Assembly: GCF_000724085.1 (NCBI RefSeq)
Contig: NZ_CCDL010000002.1
Location: 62,001-126,000 of the forward strand
DNA length: 64,000 bases
Direction of reading: 5' to 3'
Origin: Oceanobacillus manasiensis
GTDB taxonomy: Bacteria; Bacillota; Bacilli; Bacillales; Amphibacillaceae
A program made the translations under genes and the position numbers. Under the pieces are notes generated by a model. That model was not told the DNA's origin. It saw nothing but the letters and a program-made list of their open reading frames with translations, and did not search any database. Shown piece after piece: positions 35,497-45,217 of this stretch. Each line of letters starts with the position of its first letter. Within the stretch, counting starts at the first letter, position 1.

Positions 35497-36822
35497 ATGA
35501 TGAACTATATTGGTAAAATTTTGCCTATCGAAGGTTATTACGTGGTGGTTAAATCGCCTTTGCCTGAAGACTATGCAAAATCATTGACCCATTTGTATCA
35601 GCCACTTATCGGGATACAGGCTGTTACATTATATTTGACATTGTTACATGAAGTAGAATTACAAAAGGAAGGTTTACCTCAGACACATCACACGTTAATG
35701 AACTATTTAAATCTCCCTCTTGATGAAATATATCAGGCAAGGTTGAAGCTTGAAGGAATCGGCCTGTTAAAAACATACGAGAACAAGGAAGAAACTGAAA
35801 ACAACTATACCTATGAAATCCAAAGCCCGTTCTCTCCACAAAGTTTTTTCTTAGATGGGATGCTTACACAATTACTTTACCATCACATTGGTAAGGATAA
35901 ATTTGAGCTGTTACAGGAACATTATACTAAACAATTTATACAAAAAGGGACGAATATTACGGTATCCTTTAATGAAGTATTTCAGACCTTTCAGCCACAG
36001 GCTCCTGCCAGTCACGTGAAATCAAATAAGGAATCAGCTTCAAATGAAGAAGTAGTTGATTTTACGTGGATTGAACAAATGCTTAGGCAGCGCATGATAC
36101 CAGCAAAGCGTGTTTTGACTGGTGAGAACAAACGATTAATTACGCAAATGATGCAACTTTATGATTTAGAAACGTTTGAAATAGAAAAGTCTCTTTTATG
36201 GGCACTAACAGAGGATAATGAATTAAACATAGACGAATTTAAAACAGCTTGCCATGATCTGTTTAAATCCAAATACAAGGAAACGGATATTCAATTAACT
36301 GAAAAGCAAGCTCCAACACAGATGCCAACCCAGAAAGTGACGACGAAGGAAGACCAATTAGTGATGGAACTTGAAAAGATTTCACCCAAACAGCTATTGG
36401 AGGATCTCTCAAGCGGAAATCACGCTTCAGACCAGGACATGAAAGTGATCAGGGAAGTTATGACAACACAGGGGCTGCCTTCCCCAGTCATGAATGTATT
36501 AATTCATTATGTACTACTACAGACCAATATGAAGCTATCAAAAGCGTATTTGGGGAAAATAGCCAGCCATTGGTCGCGAGCCAATTTGAAGACAGCAAAA
36601 GAAGCAATGGAATTTGCTAAGAGGGAATCAAAGAACCTTCAAAAAGGAAATCAATCTACCTCAACGTACAAAAAAACAGTCTCTAAGGAGATTATTCCTG
36701 ATTGGTTTAAAGATCGGAAGAAAAAACAGCCTACAACTGACACGGAACAGAATATAGATAAAGAAAAAGAGCAAAAGGAGATTGAAGCTTTATTGCGTCA
36801 ATTCTCTAGTGAAAATGGATAA
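35497..36822 (+). CDS. dnaB: Replication initiation and membrane attachment protein DnaB
   Basis: A 441-residue Bacillus-type DnaB (not the helicase), with two DnaD/DnaB-like domains. The N-terminal winged-helix domain spans residues 1-170 (PLPEDYAKSLTHLYQPLIG). The DDBH2 region near residues 290-390 has MNVLIHYVLLQTNMKLSKAYLGKIASHW, then WSRANLKTAKEAMEFAK, the YxxxIxxxW-type motif. The C-terminal tail is charged. It helps DnaA, DnaD and DnaI load helicase at oriC. dnaI begins 27 bases downstream. Confidence 0.93.
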   Translation: MMNYIGKILPIEGYYVVVKSPLPEDYAKSLTHLYQPLIGIQAVTLYLTLLHEVELQKEGLPQTHHTLMNYLNLPLDEIYQARLKLEGIGLLKTYENKEETENNYTYEIQSPFSPQSFFLDGMLTQLLYHHIGKDKFELLQEHYTKQFIQKGTNITVSFNEVFQTFQPQAPASHVKSNKESASNEEVVDFTWIEQMLRQRMIPAKRVLTGENKRLITQMMQLYDLETFEIEKSLLWALTEDNELNIDEFKTACHDLFKSKYKETDIQLTEKQAPTQMPTQKVTTKEDQLVMELEKISPKQLLEDLSSGNHASDQDMKVIREVMTTQGLPSPVMNVLIHYVLLQTNMKLSKAYLGKIASHWSRANLKTAKEAMEFAKRESKNLQKGNQSTSTYKKTVSKEIIPDWFKDRKKKQPTTDTEQNIDKEKEQKEIEALLRQFSSENG

Positions 36823-36849
36823 AAATAATCATTTGCAAGGATGATTGAG

Positions 36850-37779
36850 ATGAAACCAGTACAGTCTGAATTAAAACGTTGGATGGAACAAAACAAGAAT
36901 TTCCAAGAGAATTATAACCGAATTAGACAGGAAGTATTAACTGATCCGGAAATTAAGGAATTTCTAGCTTCACATCCAGAACTTACACAACAAGAAATTA
37001 ATAAGAACTTAATAAAGCTTCATGAATATAAAACACAGTCCAAGCAGTGTGATCGCTGTAAGTCTTTTGGTGGGTGTCAGAACATGTTACAGGGCTACTC
37101 CCCGATTTTACATGTGGAAAGTAAGGAAATTCACCTTACCTATGAAAAATGTCATAATAGACTTGATCATGAGAGACAGCAAAAGCAGCAAAAATTAATT
37201 AAAAGTCTTTACATGCCCAAGGAAATTATGCAAGCAACAATCGCAGATATTGATAGTGATCCTGTGCGAAGCGAGGCAGTTAGAGAGCTTCTTCAATTTG
37301 TAAGACAGGTTCAGGAAGGCCTACCCAAAAAAGGAATCTATTTTTATGGTCCATTTGGAGTAGGGAAAACATATTTTCTTGGGGCTTTAGCAAACAAGCT
37401 TAAAGAGCAAAATATTTCTTCTACTTTAATTTATATGCCAGAATTTGTAAGAGAAATAAAAGGTTCCTTCAAGGATGATTCAATTAACGATAAAATTGAC
37501 TATTTTAAAAAGGCAGATGTCTTAATGCTCGATGATATTGGAGCAGAACTACATTCAGCCTGGTTCCGTGATGAAATTCTTGGTTCCATCTTGCAATATC
37601 GCATGATGGAAGGCCTACCCGTATTTTTCACCTCTAATTACAGTATGGATCAGTTAGAGGGGCATCTGGCTACTACTAGAGGTGGCGTGGAGCAAGTAAA
37701 AGCAGGTAGAATAATGGAACGAATAAAACAAGTAAGCAAAGAAGTACGAATCGCAGGTGACAACCGAAGAGATGCGTAA
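36850..37779 (+). CDS. dnaI: Primosomal helicase loader DnaI
   Basis: A 309-residue AAA+ loader of the DnaC helicase. The N-terminal helicase-binding domain has a zinc-binding Cys/His set (CDRCKSFGGC ... CHNRLDHE). The AAA+ domain (about 140-309) has Walker A YFYGPFGVGKTYFLGALANK, Walker B VLMLDDIGAE, and sensor/arginine finger RIMERIKQVSKEVRI. The start is ATG 36850, 8 bases after AAGGA; the ATG at 36841 overlaps that site. Confidence 0.94.
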   Translation: MKPVQSELKRWMEQNKNFQENYNRIRQEVLTDPEIKEFLASHPELTQQEINKNLIKLHEYKTQSKQCDRCKSFGGCQNMLQGYSPILHVESKEIHLTYEKCHNRLDHERQQKQQKLIKSLYMPKEIMQATIADIDSDPVRSEAVRELLQFVRQVQEGLPKKGIYFYGPFGVGKTYFLGALANKLKEQNISSTLIYMPEFVREIKGSFKDDSINDKIDYFKKADVLMLDDIGAELHSAWFRDEILGSILQYRMMEGLPVFFTSNYSMDQLEGHLATTRGGVEQVKAGRIMERIKQVSKEVRIAGDNRRDA

Positions 37780-37824
37780 CTAAAAACGCAAAGCGTTACG
37801 CTAAAACGAGTGATTTCACTACTT

Positions 37825-37872
37825 AAAAAAGGTGTTGATAGAGTTTACAAACTCTGTCAGCACCTTTTTTAG
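37825..37872 (+). terminator. Terminator of nrdR-dnaB-dnaI
   Basis: AAAAAAGGTG / CACCTTTTTT outer stem with an inner stem AGAGTTT / AAACTCT. Confidence 0.88.
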
Positions 37873-37964
37873 TTACTATATTGACTAGTTTCAGTTGTTT
37901 ACTCATTTTTTGTTCTCCTCGTCCATATAATGTAACAGTTTGGTGTTGGTGAGGGTGATGATGA

Positions 37965-38822
37965 TTGCTTGAAGTATATTTTGAGTCTGATAAAGAAGTA
38001 ATCCGATTTTGTGAACAGCTTTTCCGTTATAATAAGAAGATTGAGTTACACTGGAAAACGAATAAAGATTGGGGGAATCATTTATTATTTGAAAAAGAAA
38101 TAAATACAAATGAATTATTTGATGCCGTTTCAAAAGCAATGGTTGAAGTATTTGTTACTCACCGTTTAACAGCAATGATTAATGCTATTATTGAAGGTTA
38201 TTATTATTATACGGATCGTGATGAAAAAGAAAAAATACTTGAGTTGACACAATGGATTTTTGCCGGGGAAGATGATGACAGTCTCCGGGTTAGGAAGGAT
38301 AAAGACCCAAGACAACTATTAATGTCACTTTTTATCTCAAACATTAAAAACACTTCAACGGTGCATTATGATTCCATTGTGAAGTTTCGTTTAAACTCAT
38401 TTAAAGACAAGCTTGTTCATTATGTTGGCCTAGCAATAGATGAATTTAAACGGGAAGAGGATCATCAGGAGTTTGTTTATCAGCTTCGGGAATATGTTGA
38501 GAAAAAAAATCCAAGCTTTAAAATAATTCACATCCTACAAGGCGATCCTTTTTCTTTTTTTAAACAGAATGGAAAACGATTATCGAAAATGGAGCTACGT
38601 ATGCTAATGCAAAAAGAACCTTTGTATATTGTCGGGCTTGATGAGGAAGAACTTAATTTGGCACCGCTTGTAGCAATGGCCCCAGAAAAAATTAAAATTT
38701 ATGGAGACCATCCGTCAGAACCTAAAACGTTAACCGTTATTAATGTTTTTCAGGAAAGAGTGGATTTTGAGCCGTATAGTAATTTTCCTTTTTCTTTTTA
38801 CTTAAACAATCGACAAAAATAG
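37965..38822 (+). CDS. ytxC: YtxC-like protein (sporulation protein family)
   Basis: A 285-residue soluble protein located between dnaI and thrS, where B. subtilis has ytxC. Length and the segment VTHRLTAMINAIIEGYYYYTDRDEKEKIL fit YtxC. The C-terminal third has FQERVDFEPYSNFPFSF. The biochemical role is unknown. The start is TTG 37965, with GAGGGTGA 6 bases upstream and an N-terminus (LEVYF) like the homologue's. A TATAAT-like box lies near 37926. Confidence 0.82.
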   Translation: MLEVYFESDKEVIRFCEQLFRYNKKIELHWKTNKDWGNHLLFEKEINTNELFDAVSKAMVEVFVTHRLTAMINAIIEGYYYYTDRDEKEKILELTQWIFAGEDDDSLRVRKDKDPRQLLMSLFISNIKNTSTVHYDSIVKFRLNSFKDKLVHYVGLAIDEFKREEDHQEFVYQLREYVEKKNPSFKIIHILQGDPFSFFKQNGKRLSKMELRMLMQKEPLYIVGLDEEELNLAPLVAMAPEKIKIYGDHPSEPKTLTVINVFQERVDFEPYSNFPFSFYLNNRQK

Positions 38823-38824
38823 GC

Positions 38825-38853
38825 TTGCATTTCTGGATAGCAACAGATATAAT
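38825..38853 (+). promoter_or_regulatory. thrS promoter
   Basis: TTGCAT (38825-38830), 17 bases, TATAAT (38848-38853). Confidence 0.78.
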
Positions 38854-38859
38854 ACTGAT

Positions 38860-39128
38860 TATAAATTAACTTAACTCAAAGGTATTGAGAAGGATATGGT
38901 TAGTTGAACTGCGTTAGTACAGAGATGGGAGCCTTGGCTGTAAGCTTCCTCTATACCATCAGCTGATTACCCCCTTTGAACCCTGCTATCGAATTGAAGT
39001 AAATAGCAGCGTATAATCTGCGTTAAAGATGTTATAAGCCGTAATGAATTATTACGGGAACTTGGGTGGAACCACGACGTGTCAGCGCTCGTCCCTTTGC
39101 AACAAAGCAGAGGGATGGGCGCTTTTTA
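38860..39128 (+). ncRNA. Threonine T-box leader of thrS
   Basis: The T-box sequence GGGTGGAACCACG is at 39065-39077. Stem I contains AGTTGA pairing with TCAGCT, then a loop with GATT-ACC (specifier ACC at 38969-38971, a threonine codon). The leader ends in a terminator, AGCGCTCGTCCCT / AGGGATGGGCGCT with a T-run (39084-39128). Uncharged tRNA-Thr should stabilise the antiterminator and allow thrS transcription. Confidence 0.93.
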
Positions 39129-39152
39129 ATTGTATAGAAGGAGTGAGCAAAA

Positions 39153-41096
39153 ATGGCAGAAGAAATAAACATTATTTTCCCTGATGGAGCAGAAAAAAAG
39201 TTTGCAGCAGGAATTACAGGTGAAGATATTGCAGGATCTATTTCCAGTGGATTAAAAAAGCAAGCAGTTGCAATCAAATTGGACGGAGAGCTTGTTGACT
39301 TAAAAAGAGAACTTCATCATGGTGGCAAAATAGAAATCGTCACTTATAAAAATGAGGAAGGTATCGAAGTAATGCGCCATTCTACTGCGCATTTAATGGC
39401 TCAGGCTATTAAGCGTTTATATGGCGATGTTAATTTTGGTGTTGGACCAGTAATTGAGGAAGGGTTCTATTATGATGTGGAAATGGATCACTCCATTACA
39501 CCAGAAGATCTTCCGAAGATAGAAAAAGAAATGAAACGTATAGTGGATGAAAGCTTGGAAATTGAAAGAATTGAAGTGTCACGTGACGAGGCTAAGGGAA
39601 TGTTTAAAGACGACCATCTTAAACAAGAATTAGTTGACGCTATTCCTGAAGGGGAACAGGTAACTATCTATAAACAAGGTGAATTTTTTGATCTTTGTCG
39701 TGGTATTCACGTCCCAGCTACAAACAAAATCAAAGCATTTAAATTGCTAAGTATTTCTGGTGCTTATTGGCGTGGAGATAGTAATAACCAACAGTTGCAA
39801 CGTATTTATGGAACAGCTTTTGAAAAGCAAGGTCAAGTGGACGAGTACCTTCAAATATTGGAGGAACGTAAAGAAAGAGACCATCGTAAACTAGGCAAAG
39901 AGCTTGAGATTTTTACTGTGTCACAAAAAGTAGGACAAGGGCTTCCTTTATGGCTTCCAAAGGGCGCTACCATTCGCCGTAACATAGAACGTTATATTGT
40001 AGACCTTGAGGAACGTCTAGGCTATGATCATGTGTACACACCTGTACTGGGAAGTGTTGATCTTTATAAAACAAGTGGACACTGGGATCATTATCAGGAT
40101 GACATGTTCCCTGTAATGGAAATGGATAACGAAGAATTAGTTCTTCGCCCTATGAACTGCCCACATCATATGATGGTATATAAAAACCAACTATATAGTT
40201 ATCGTAATCTGCCTGTAAGGATTGCAGAGCTTGGAACAATGCATCGTTACGAAATGTCAGGAGCTCTAGCTGGCTTGCAGCGAGTCCGTGCGATGACATT
40301 AAATGATGCTCATATTTTTGCACGTCCGGATCAGTTGAAGGATGAATTTATCCGAGTAGTAGAGCTTGTACAAAAGGTGTATGAAGACTTTGGAATCAAG
40401 GATTATTATTTCCGTCTTTCTTACCGTGACCCAGAGGATAAAGAGAAGTATGTGGATAATGATGCCATGTGGGAAAAAGCACAAGCAATGTTGAAAGAAA
40501 CAATGGAAGAAATGAATGTAGAGTATGTAGAAGCTGAAGGAGAAGCAGCATTTTACGGACCAAAGCTTGATGTTCAGGTGAAAACGGCTCTCGGCAAAGA
40601 TGAAACACTTTCCACAGTTCAATTGGACTTCCATTTGCCAGAACAATTTGACCTAACTTACATTGGAGAAGATGGAAAAGAGCACCGTCCTGTTGTTATT
40701 CACCGAGGTGTAGTATCAACGATGGAACGCTTTGTTGCATTTTTAATTGAGGAATATAAAGGAGCGTTCCCTACTTGGCTAGCTCCAGTTCAAGTAAAAG
40801 TAATCCCTGTATCCCCACAAGTACATCTTGACTATGCGAAAAAAGTGGCCGATGAGCTTCGTTTAGAAGGGGTACGTGTATCTCTTGATGAAAGAGATGA
40901 GAAAATTGGTTACAAAATTCGTGAAGCGCAAACTCAAAAAGTTCCATTTGCACTCGTCCTTGGTGACAATGAGATCAATGAAGGTGCCGTAAATGTAAGA
41001 CGTTACGGAGAAAAAGAATCCAACACTTTATCCTTTGACACATTTAAGCAGATGATTAAAGATGAGATAGCAGAGAAAAAACTTTATAAAAAGTAA
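39153..41096 (+). CDS. thrS: Threonyl-tRNA synthetase
   Basis: A 647-residue class II synthetase. The TGS domain (1-65) is followed by the editing/SAD domain with [12 protein letters not shown] and the CRGIHVP metal segment. The catalytic core has the zinc ligand Cys and motif 2 region in [13 protein letters not shown]. Motif 3 is in the [16 protein letters not shown] segment. The C-terminal anticodon domain begins [11 protein letters not shown]. It charges tRNA-Thr. It is controlled by the T-box upstream. GAAGGAG precedes the ATG. Confidence 0.97.
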   Translation: MAEEINIIFPDGAEKKFAAGITGEDIAGSISSGLKKQAVAIKLDGELVDLKRELHHGGKIEIVTYKNEEGIEVMRHSTAHLMAQAIKRLYGDVNFGVGPVIEEGFYYDVEMDHSITPEDLPKIEKEMKRIVDESLEIERIEVSRDEAKGMFKDDHLKQELVDAIPEGEQVTIYKQGEFFDLCRGIHVPATNKIKAFKLLSISGAYWRGDSNNQQLQRIYGTAFEKQGQVDEYLQILEERKERDHRKLGKELEIFTVSQKVGQGLPLWLPKGATIRRNIERYIVDLEERLGYDHVYTPVLGSVDLYKTSGHWDHYQDDMFPVMEMDNEELVLRPMNCPHHMMVYKNQLYSYRNLPVRIAELGTMHRYEMSGALAGLQRVRAMTLNDAHIFARPDQLKDEFIRVVELVQKVYEDFGIKDYYFRLSYRDPEDKEKYVDNDAMWEKAQAMLKETMEEMNVEYVEAEGEAAFYGPKLDVQVKTALGKDETLSTVQLDFHLPEQFDLTYIGEDGKEHRPVVIHRGVVSTMERFVAFLIEEYKGAFPTWLAPVQVKVIPVSPQVHLDYAKKVADELRLEGVRVSLDERDEKIGYKIREAQTQKVPFALVLGDNEINEGAVNVRRYGEKESNTLSFDTFKQMIKDEIAEKKLYKK

Positions 41097-41104
41097 TTAA
41101 AAAA

Positions 41105-41395
41105 GAGGCCTGGAATAAGTTTTTATAGTCGCTCGTTAAGAATATGATTCGTGATGTTTAAACATTATAAGTGATTCGAAAATCCGCAATCAAGCGGAGG
41201 AAAATACGTAGACTCCTCGGGGAGGAAAGGCCTAGCTAAGACCCCGTAGTGCGTAGCACAAGGAGGCTTAGCAGCCGCCCCGGGAAAGCGTAGTTTTTTC
41301 CGTAGCGCCGTATTAATACTTTCATATATAATGTTTAGTGCGTATCTTTCTTAGCGAGTGGTGCTATATTATGTTTCTGCCTCTTCCTTAATGGG
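41105..41395 (+). repeat. Intergenic repeat element, copy B (between thrS and infC)
   Basis: Core 41204-41308 aligns with copy A at 23928-24030 along about 105 bases. The central hairpin is kept with paired changes: copy A has GAG/CTC and ATGC/GCAT, copy B has TAAG/CTTA and GTGC/GCAC. This supports selection on the fold rather than the sequence. No ORF lies within it. Outer limits are approximate. Confidence 0.8.
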
Positions 41396-41449
41396 TGAGT
41401 CTATGATACAATATAACTTGTTCAATAAATCAATGTTGTTTACCATGTG

Positions 41450-41478
41450 TTGACAGCAGTTTTATAAAATGCTATGAT
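41450..41478 (+). promoter_or_regulatory. infC-rpmI-rplT promoter
   Basis: TTGACA (41450-41455), 17 bases, TATGAT (41473-41478). Confidence 0.85.
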
Positions 41479-41484
41479 AATAAA

Positions 41485-41630
41485 GTTGAAAACATTATAT
41501 GATCTTAAGACAAGAAGAAGCACCCGCTTCTCACCTGCTCGACACCCTCTGGTAGTTGACTGGTTCCGAACTTTTTTAAAAACGATTGGAGACGTGTGGG
41601 TGCATTTAGTACCGACGCTTTTTTAATGTA
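41485..41630 (+). ncRNA. L20-type ribosomal leader before infC
   Basis: GCACCCGC (41520-41527) can pair with GTGGGTGC near 41596-41603. Alternatively GTGTGGGTGC pairs with GTACCGACGC to form a hairpin directly followed by a T-run (41619-41624). This arrangement, and the position before infC-rpmI-rplT, match the Bacillus L20 leader, where excess ribosomal protein L20 triggers premature termination. Confidence 0.8.
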
Positions 41631-41690
41631 TATCGATTCGCTTGTCAATAAAGATCAGAAACACGCAAATAATTTTGGAGGTGGCTGGCT

Positions 41691-42206
41691 ATTAGCAAAG
41701 ATATGAATGTTAATGAGAAAATCCGTGCTAGGGAAGTACGTCTTATTGATTCAAACGGTGATCAGCTTGGAGTAAAATCTCGTCAGGAAGCACTGGAGAT
41801 TGCTCAAACAAGAAACCTGGATTTAGTTTTAGTTGCACCGAATGAAAAACCGCCTGTTTGTCGGATTATGGATTTCGGTAAATTCCGTTTTGAACAACAA
41901 AAGAAAGAAAAAGAAGCACGTAAGAAACAAAAAATCATTAATGTTAAAGAAGTACGCTTTACTCCAGGGATTGGCGATCATGATTTTGAAACAAAACTCA
42001 AGAACGCTAGAAAATTCCTCGAGAAGGGTGACAAGGTAAAAGCAGCAGTCCGTTTCCGTGGACGTGCTATTACTCACAAGGAGCTTGGCCGTGAAGTGTT
42101 GGATCGTTTTGCTGAAGAAGTAAAAGATATTGCAACAATCGAAACCAAGCCAAAAATGGAAGGTCGTAATATGTTTATGATGATCGCTCCAGTTAACGAA
42201 AAATAA
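41691..42206 (+). CDS. infC: Translation initiation factor IF-3, AUU start
   Basis: A 171-residue IF-3. The N-domain is [20 protein letters not shown], the linker is Lys-rich, and the C-domain carries [18 protein letters not shown] and [12 protein letters not shown]. The start is read at ATT 41691. GGAGGTGG (41677-41684) is 6 bases before it but 18 before the first ATG (41703). The codons [15 protein letters not shown] continue the N-terminus known for Bacillus IF-3 (ISKDF-type). AUU starts are the classical autoregulatory feature of infC. Confidence 0.93.
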   Translation: MSKDMNVNEKIRAREVRLIDSNGDQLGVKSRQEALEIAQTRNLDLVLVAPNEKPPVCRIMDFGKFRFEQQKKEKEARKKQKIINVKEVRFTPGIGDHDFETKLKNARKFLEKGDKVKAAVRFRGRAITHKELGREVLDRFAEEVKDIATIETKPKMEGRNMFMMIAPVNEK

Positions 42207-42237
42207 TATTTGGACAGCTTACGAGGAGGAAATCACT

Positions 42238-42435
42238 ATGCCAAAAATGAAGTCCCATAAAGGTTCTCAAAAACGTTTTAGAAAAACGGGTACCGGAAAA
42301 CTTAAACGCGCACATGCTTACACAAGCCATATGTTTGCAAACAAATCTCAAAAGCAAAAACGTAAACTTCGTAAAAGTAACGTTGTATCTGCAGGAGATT
42401 TCAAACGTATTAAAACAATGCTTCCTTACAAATAA
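42238..42435 (+). CDS. rpmI: 50S ribosomal protein L35
   Basis: A 65-residue basic protein, [20 protein letters not shown] and so on, with the [20 protein letters not shown] end typical of L35. It is second in infC-rpmI-rplT. An AGGAGG site precedes the ATG. Confidence 0.98.
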   Translation: MPKMKSHKGSQKRFRKTGTGKLKRAHAYTSHMFANKSQKQKRKLRKSNVVSAGDFKRIKTMLPYK

Positions 42436-42495
42436 GTTAAGAAGCACCTACGAATAAAAAGACTACTATGATATGTATTTTAGGAGGGAATTTAT

Positions 42496-42852
42496 ATGCC
42501 ACGTGTAAAAGGTGGAACAGTAACGCGTCAACGTCGTAAACGCGTCCTTAAATTAGCAAAAGGTTATTATGGTTCAAAGAGAACGTTATTTAAAACAGCA
42601 AAACAACAAGTAATGAAATCAGGTCAGTATGCTTATCGTGACCGCAGACAGAAAAAACGTGACTTCCGTAAACTATGGATTACACGTATTAATGCTGCAG
42701 CTCGTCTAAATGACCTTTCTTATAGCAAATTAATGCACGGTTTAAAAGTTGCTGGTATTGATATTAACCGTAAAATGCTTTCAGACCTTGCTATCAATGA
42801 TGAACAGGCATTTGCCCAATTAGCTGAAAAAGCTAAACAAGCAGTTAAGTAA
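42496..42852 (+). CDS. rplT: 50S ribosomal protein L20
   Basis: A 118-residue protein starting [20 protein letters not shown], with [20 protein letters not shown] and the globular C-terminal part that binds 23S rRNA and, in Bacillus, the operon leader. Its length matches L20. It is the last gene of the operon and probably represses it through the leader at 41485-41630. Confidence 0.98.
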   Translation: MPRVKGGTVTRQRRKRVLKLAKGYYGSKRTLFKTAKQQVMKSGQYAYRDRRQKKRDFRKLWITRINAAARLNDLSYSKLMHGLKVAGIDINRKMLSDLAINDEQAFAQLAEKAKQAVK

Positions 42853-42912
42853 TAACAATAGGTGAGCCATTCTTTAGGAGTTAATTCACCATTCGAATCG
42901 GCTTACATGAGA

Positions 42913-42957
42913 GAAGACCAAATCTTTTATTCTATAAGAGATCTGGTCTTTTTTTAC
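42913..42957 (+). terminator. Terminator of infC-rpmI-rplT
   Basis: AAGACCAAATCT / AGATCTGGTCTT hairpin, one mismatch, followed by TTTTTT. Confidence 0.88.
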
Positions 42958-43078
42958 AGGCTGATATCTATCTTTTTGTCCTTCATAATTGTTTTTTTAT
43001 GGAAGGATAGAAACATCACGTGCACACAGATCAATAATACATAATTAACATTTAGTATTTAGAAGGAAGGTTTATCTT

Positions 43079-43354
43079 ATGGATGAATGGAAAGGAATGC
43101 TGTTATATCTTGTAGTAGCTAATATCATAACATTTATTATGATGGGACTAGATAAGCAAAAAGCTAGAAAAAAGCAATACCGTATACCAGAAAGGACTTT
43201 TTGGTTGTTAGCTCTCGTTGGTGGATCGCTAGGCGCAATTTTTGGAATGCGGCGCTATAGACATAAAACCAAACATAAGACATTTGTTTGGGGAATGCCT
43301 ATTTTGCTTCTAGTCAATATAACTTGTGTCTTTTATATCCTATTTTTTTATTAA
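43079..43354 (+). CDS. ysdA: YsdA, DUF1294 membrane protein
   Basis: A 91-residue protein with three membrane segments. The DUF1294 pattern is FIMMGLDKQKARKKQYRIPE (about residues 20-39) followed by LVGGSLGAIFGMRRYRHKTK. Function is unknown. Its place after rplT matches B. subtilis ysdA. The GAAGG site before the ATG is acceptable. Confidence 0.92.
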   Translation: MDEWKGMLLYLVVANIITFIMMGLDKQKARKKQYRIPERTFWLLALVGGSLGAIFGMRRYRHKTKHKTFVWGMPILLLVNITCVFYILFFY

Positions 43355-43459
43355 TCCGTCATATGTACTCTAGTGAGTCATAGGGGATCTAGTGCTTTCA
43401 TATAATGAGGTGAGGAGGTGGGTAAAGAATACACGGGCTCTGAATTGAGGAGGTTAGTT

Positions 43460-44032
43460 ATGGAGCTGTTTGGAAACTACTTGATGGCGTTTATTGAAAC
43501 AGGAGGATTTTTAGCACCTTTGTTATTCATCAGCTTTCATTTATTAAGGCCGTTATTTTTCCTTCCAGTTGTTTTCATTTGTATCTCCGGAGGGGTGCTG
43601 TTTGGTGCAGTTGCTGGTAGTGTCTATTCTTTAATTGGTATCACGTTATCTAGTGTAATGTTTTACTACATGATTCGTTGGATGCCAGGAACCTTTGATA
43701 AATTAGTTCGTGTTAAACAAAAATTGATTGGAAGAGAAACTTCATTTACACCTTCGCAAATTGCCTTGCTTAGGCTTGTGCCCTTTATACATTTTCATTT
43801 ACTTTCCCTATGCTTAATGGAAGTATCGGCTAACTTTAAAGATTATACAAAATCTGCGTTATTAACTAATATTCCATTAGCCTTTGTGTATACGTCCATT
43901 GGTCAGTGGATTTCTAACTTAACCCCTCTTCATATCTTCATATTCTTAGCTGCTCTACTGCCATTTCTTTATCTATTAAGACGTAAAGAGATCATCATTA
44001 AATGGAACGATTTTTTTCATCCAGCAACATAA
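43460..44032 (+). CDS. TVP38/TMEM64 (DedA-like) membrane protein, YtxB-type
   Basis: A 190-residue protein with about five membrane segments. LRPLFFLPVVFICISGGVLF, then GAVAGSVYSLIG, is the VTT/SNARE-associated domain signature 'RP....p......g...fG...G......G'. DedA/TVP38 proteins act in membrane lipid scrambling. It resembles YtxB, which in B. subtilis is beside dnaI rather than ysdA, so the assignment is at family level. The start at ATG 43460 has GAGGAGG 6 bases before it; an in-frame GTG at 43418 is less likely. Confidence 0.85.
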   Translation: MELFGNYLMAFIETGGFLAPLLFISFHLLRPLFFLPVVFICISGGVLFGAVAGSVYSLIGITLSSVMFYYMIRWMPGTFDKLVRVKQKLIGRETSFTPSQIALLRLVPFIHFHLLSLCLMEVSANFKDYTKSALLTNIPLAFVYTSIGQWISNLTPLHIFIFLAALLPFLYLLRRKEIIIKWNDFFHPAT

Positions 44033-44042
44033 ATAAAGTAGA

Positions 44043-44066
44043 GGCTGGGACGTTATGTCCCAGCCC
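44043..44066. terminator. Hairpin between convergent genes
   Basis: GGCTGGGAC (44043-44051) / GTCCCAGCC (44057-44065), a strong stem between the TVP38 gene and ysdB. It lacks a clear U-run on either strand, but its position suggests a shared terminator. Confidence 0.55.
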
Positions 44067-44076
44067 CATATTATTT

Positions 44077-44469
44077 CTATTCAATACTCGTTAGGAGCAG
44101 TTGGTTGATAGGGTGTTTCCATTCAATACTTGCAAAAGGGTACCTCATTAGTATCTCTTTCTCCATAAAATAAAGGTCATCCCTTGTAAGTCCTTTTAGC
44201 TCAATCGGGTCTCGTACAGTAACATGGATATTAACTACTTCAAAAGCATCCTCTGTCGTGCCTAAATACTTTTCACCTTCGAATAGACAACCTTTATAGA
44301 CAAACTGTACATTTTTTTTGCTATTTTGAGGTTCATCCAAGAAGAAAAAATCATTGGTTTCCTTAGCAAGACGCAACCGCCGTGAAGGATTGCGAAAATA
44401 TTGTATTAACGTATAAACAAGGAGTGCCAGTGCGATGATAACTAGTACCCGAAATAGGATCACAATCAT
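44077..44469 (-). CDS. ysdB: SigW-pathway protein YsdB
   Basis: A 130-residue protein with an N-terminal membrane anchor (residues 3-22) and a cytoplasmic domain. The domain contains the segment FVYKGCLFEGEKYLGTTEDA and then FEV, closely like B. subtilis YsdB. YsdB acts in the SigW regulatory pathway. It is on the minus strand with a SigW-type promoter 35 bases upstream, so it is probably part of the SigW response here too. Confidence 0.9.
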   Translation of the reverse strand: MIVILFRVLVIIALALLVYTLIQYFRNPSRRLRLAKETNDFFFLDEPQNSKKNVQFVYKGCLFEGEKYLGTTEDAFEVVNIHVTVRDPIELKGLTRDDLYFMEKEILMRYPFASIEWKHPINQLLLTSIE

Positions 44470-44503
44470 AAAGATACACGTCTCCCTACAGATTAATACT
44501 TGA

Positions 44504-44532
44504 TATACGAATGATCAGCAAAAAAGGTTTCA
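44504..44532 (-). promoter_or_regulatory. SigW-type promoter of ysdB
   Basis: On the minus strand TGAAAC (44527-44532), 17 bases, CGTATA (44504-44509), a close fit to the SigW consensus TGAAAC-N16/17-CGTA. Confidence 0.78.
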
Positions 44533-44693
44533 CTTTTTTGTATAAAAATAAAATACTTTATTCCATACTGTAGTGTTTAATATTTTCTGTCCAAACATGT
44601 TAGAATGGATTGGATGAAGTGTAAATGCACACGTGTCTATTTATAAGAAATAGGGAATATATAGCTATTGGAAAGCGAGAGAAGAGGTTTAAT

Positions 44694-45128
44694 ATGACGT
44701 ATACAGTAAAAGTAATGTTAGTTGATAAGGAAGCAAAATTACCTTACCGAGCTAACGAAGGTGATGCAGGGATGGATCTGTTTTCTATTGAGGAAAAGAC
44801 AATTAAACCTGGTAAGACAGAATTGATTAGAACAGGTATTAAACTAGAACTTCCGCATGGAACAGAGGCACAGGTTAGGCCCAGAAGCGGCTTAGCTCTC
44901 AAACATTCTATAACCGTATTAAATAGCCCTGGAACCATTGATGAAGGATACAGAGGGGAAATAAAGGTCATCTTAATTAACCATGGATTAGAGGACTTTA
45001 GTGTAAATAAACAAATGCGGATTGCTCAAATGGTCATAGCTCCAGTAGCACAAGTAAGTCTTGTTAAGACAGAAGGTTTAACCGAATCAGCTAGAGACAT
45101 AGGCGGTTTTGGATCCTCAGGGAGCTGA
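44694..45128 (+). CDS. dut: dUTP diphosphatase
   Basis: A 144-residue trimeric dUTPase with all five motifs: EGDAGMDL (1), [10 protein letters not shown] (2), [13 protein letters not shown] (3), RIAQMVI (4) and GGFGSSG at the C-terminus (5). It removes dUTP and supplies dUMP. The ATG at 44694 has AAGAGG upstream; a longer frame from 44625 is unconserved. It is inserted between ysdB and ysdC, relative to B. subtilis. Confidence 0.95.
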   Translation: MTYTVKVMLVDKEAKLPYRANEGDAGMDLFSIEEKTIKPGKTELIRTGIKLELPHGTEAQVRPRSGLALKHSITVLNSPGTIDEGYRGEIKVILINHGLEDFSVNKQMRIAQMVIAPVAQVSLVKTEGLTESARDIGGFGSSGS

Positions 45129-45217
45129 ATTAATATAAATGTTTTCTGTTTTGTTATTTTTCAAAAAACGGTTATACTAAAGAAGTACATTATAATACAG
45201 GAGGTACGTATACATAT

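Noticed and set aside
41703-41705. ATG start of infC
   Set aside because: It is 18 bases from the only Shine-Dalgarno, and the four codons before it match the conserved IF-3 N-terminus.
42862-43044. 60-codon plus-strand ORF after rplT
   Set aside because: It spans the rplT terminator, lacks a ribosome binding site and its composition follows the hairpin and T-run.
44042-44066. Third copy of the intergenic repeat
   Set aside because: Only the GAGGCTGGGAC word resembles the edge of copy A; the rest is a simple hairpin between convergent genes.
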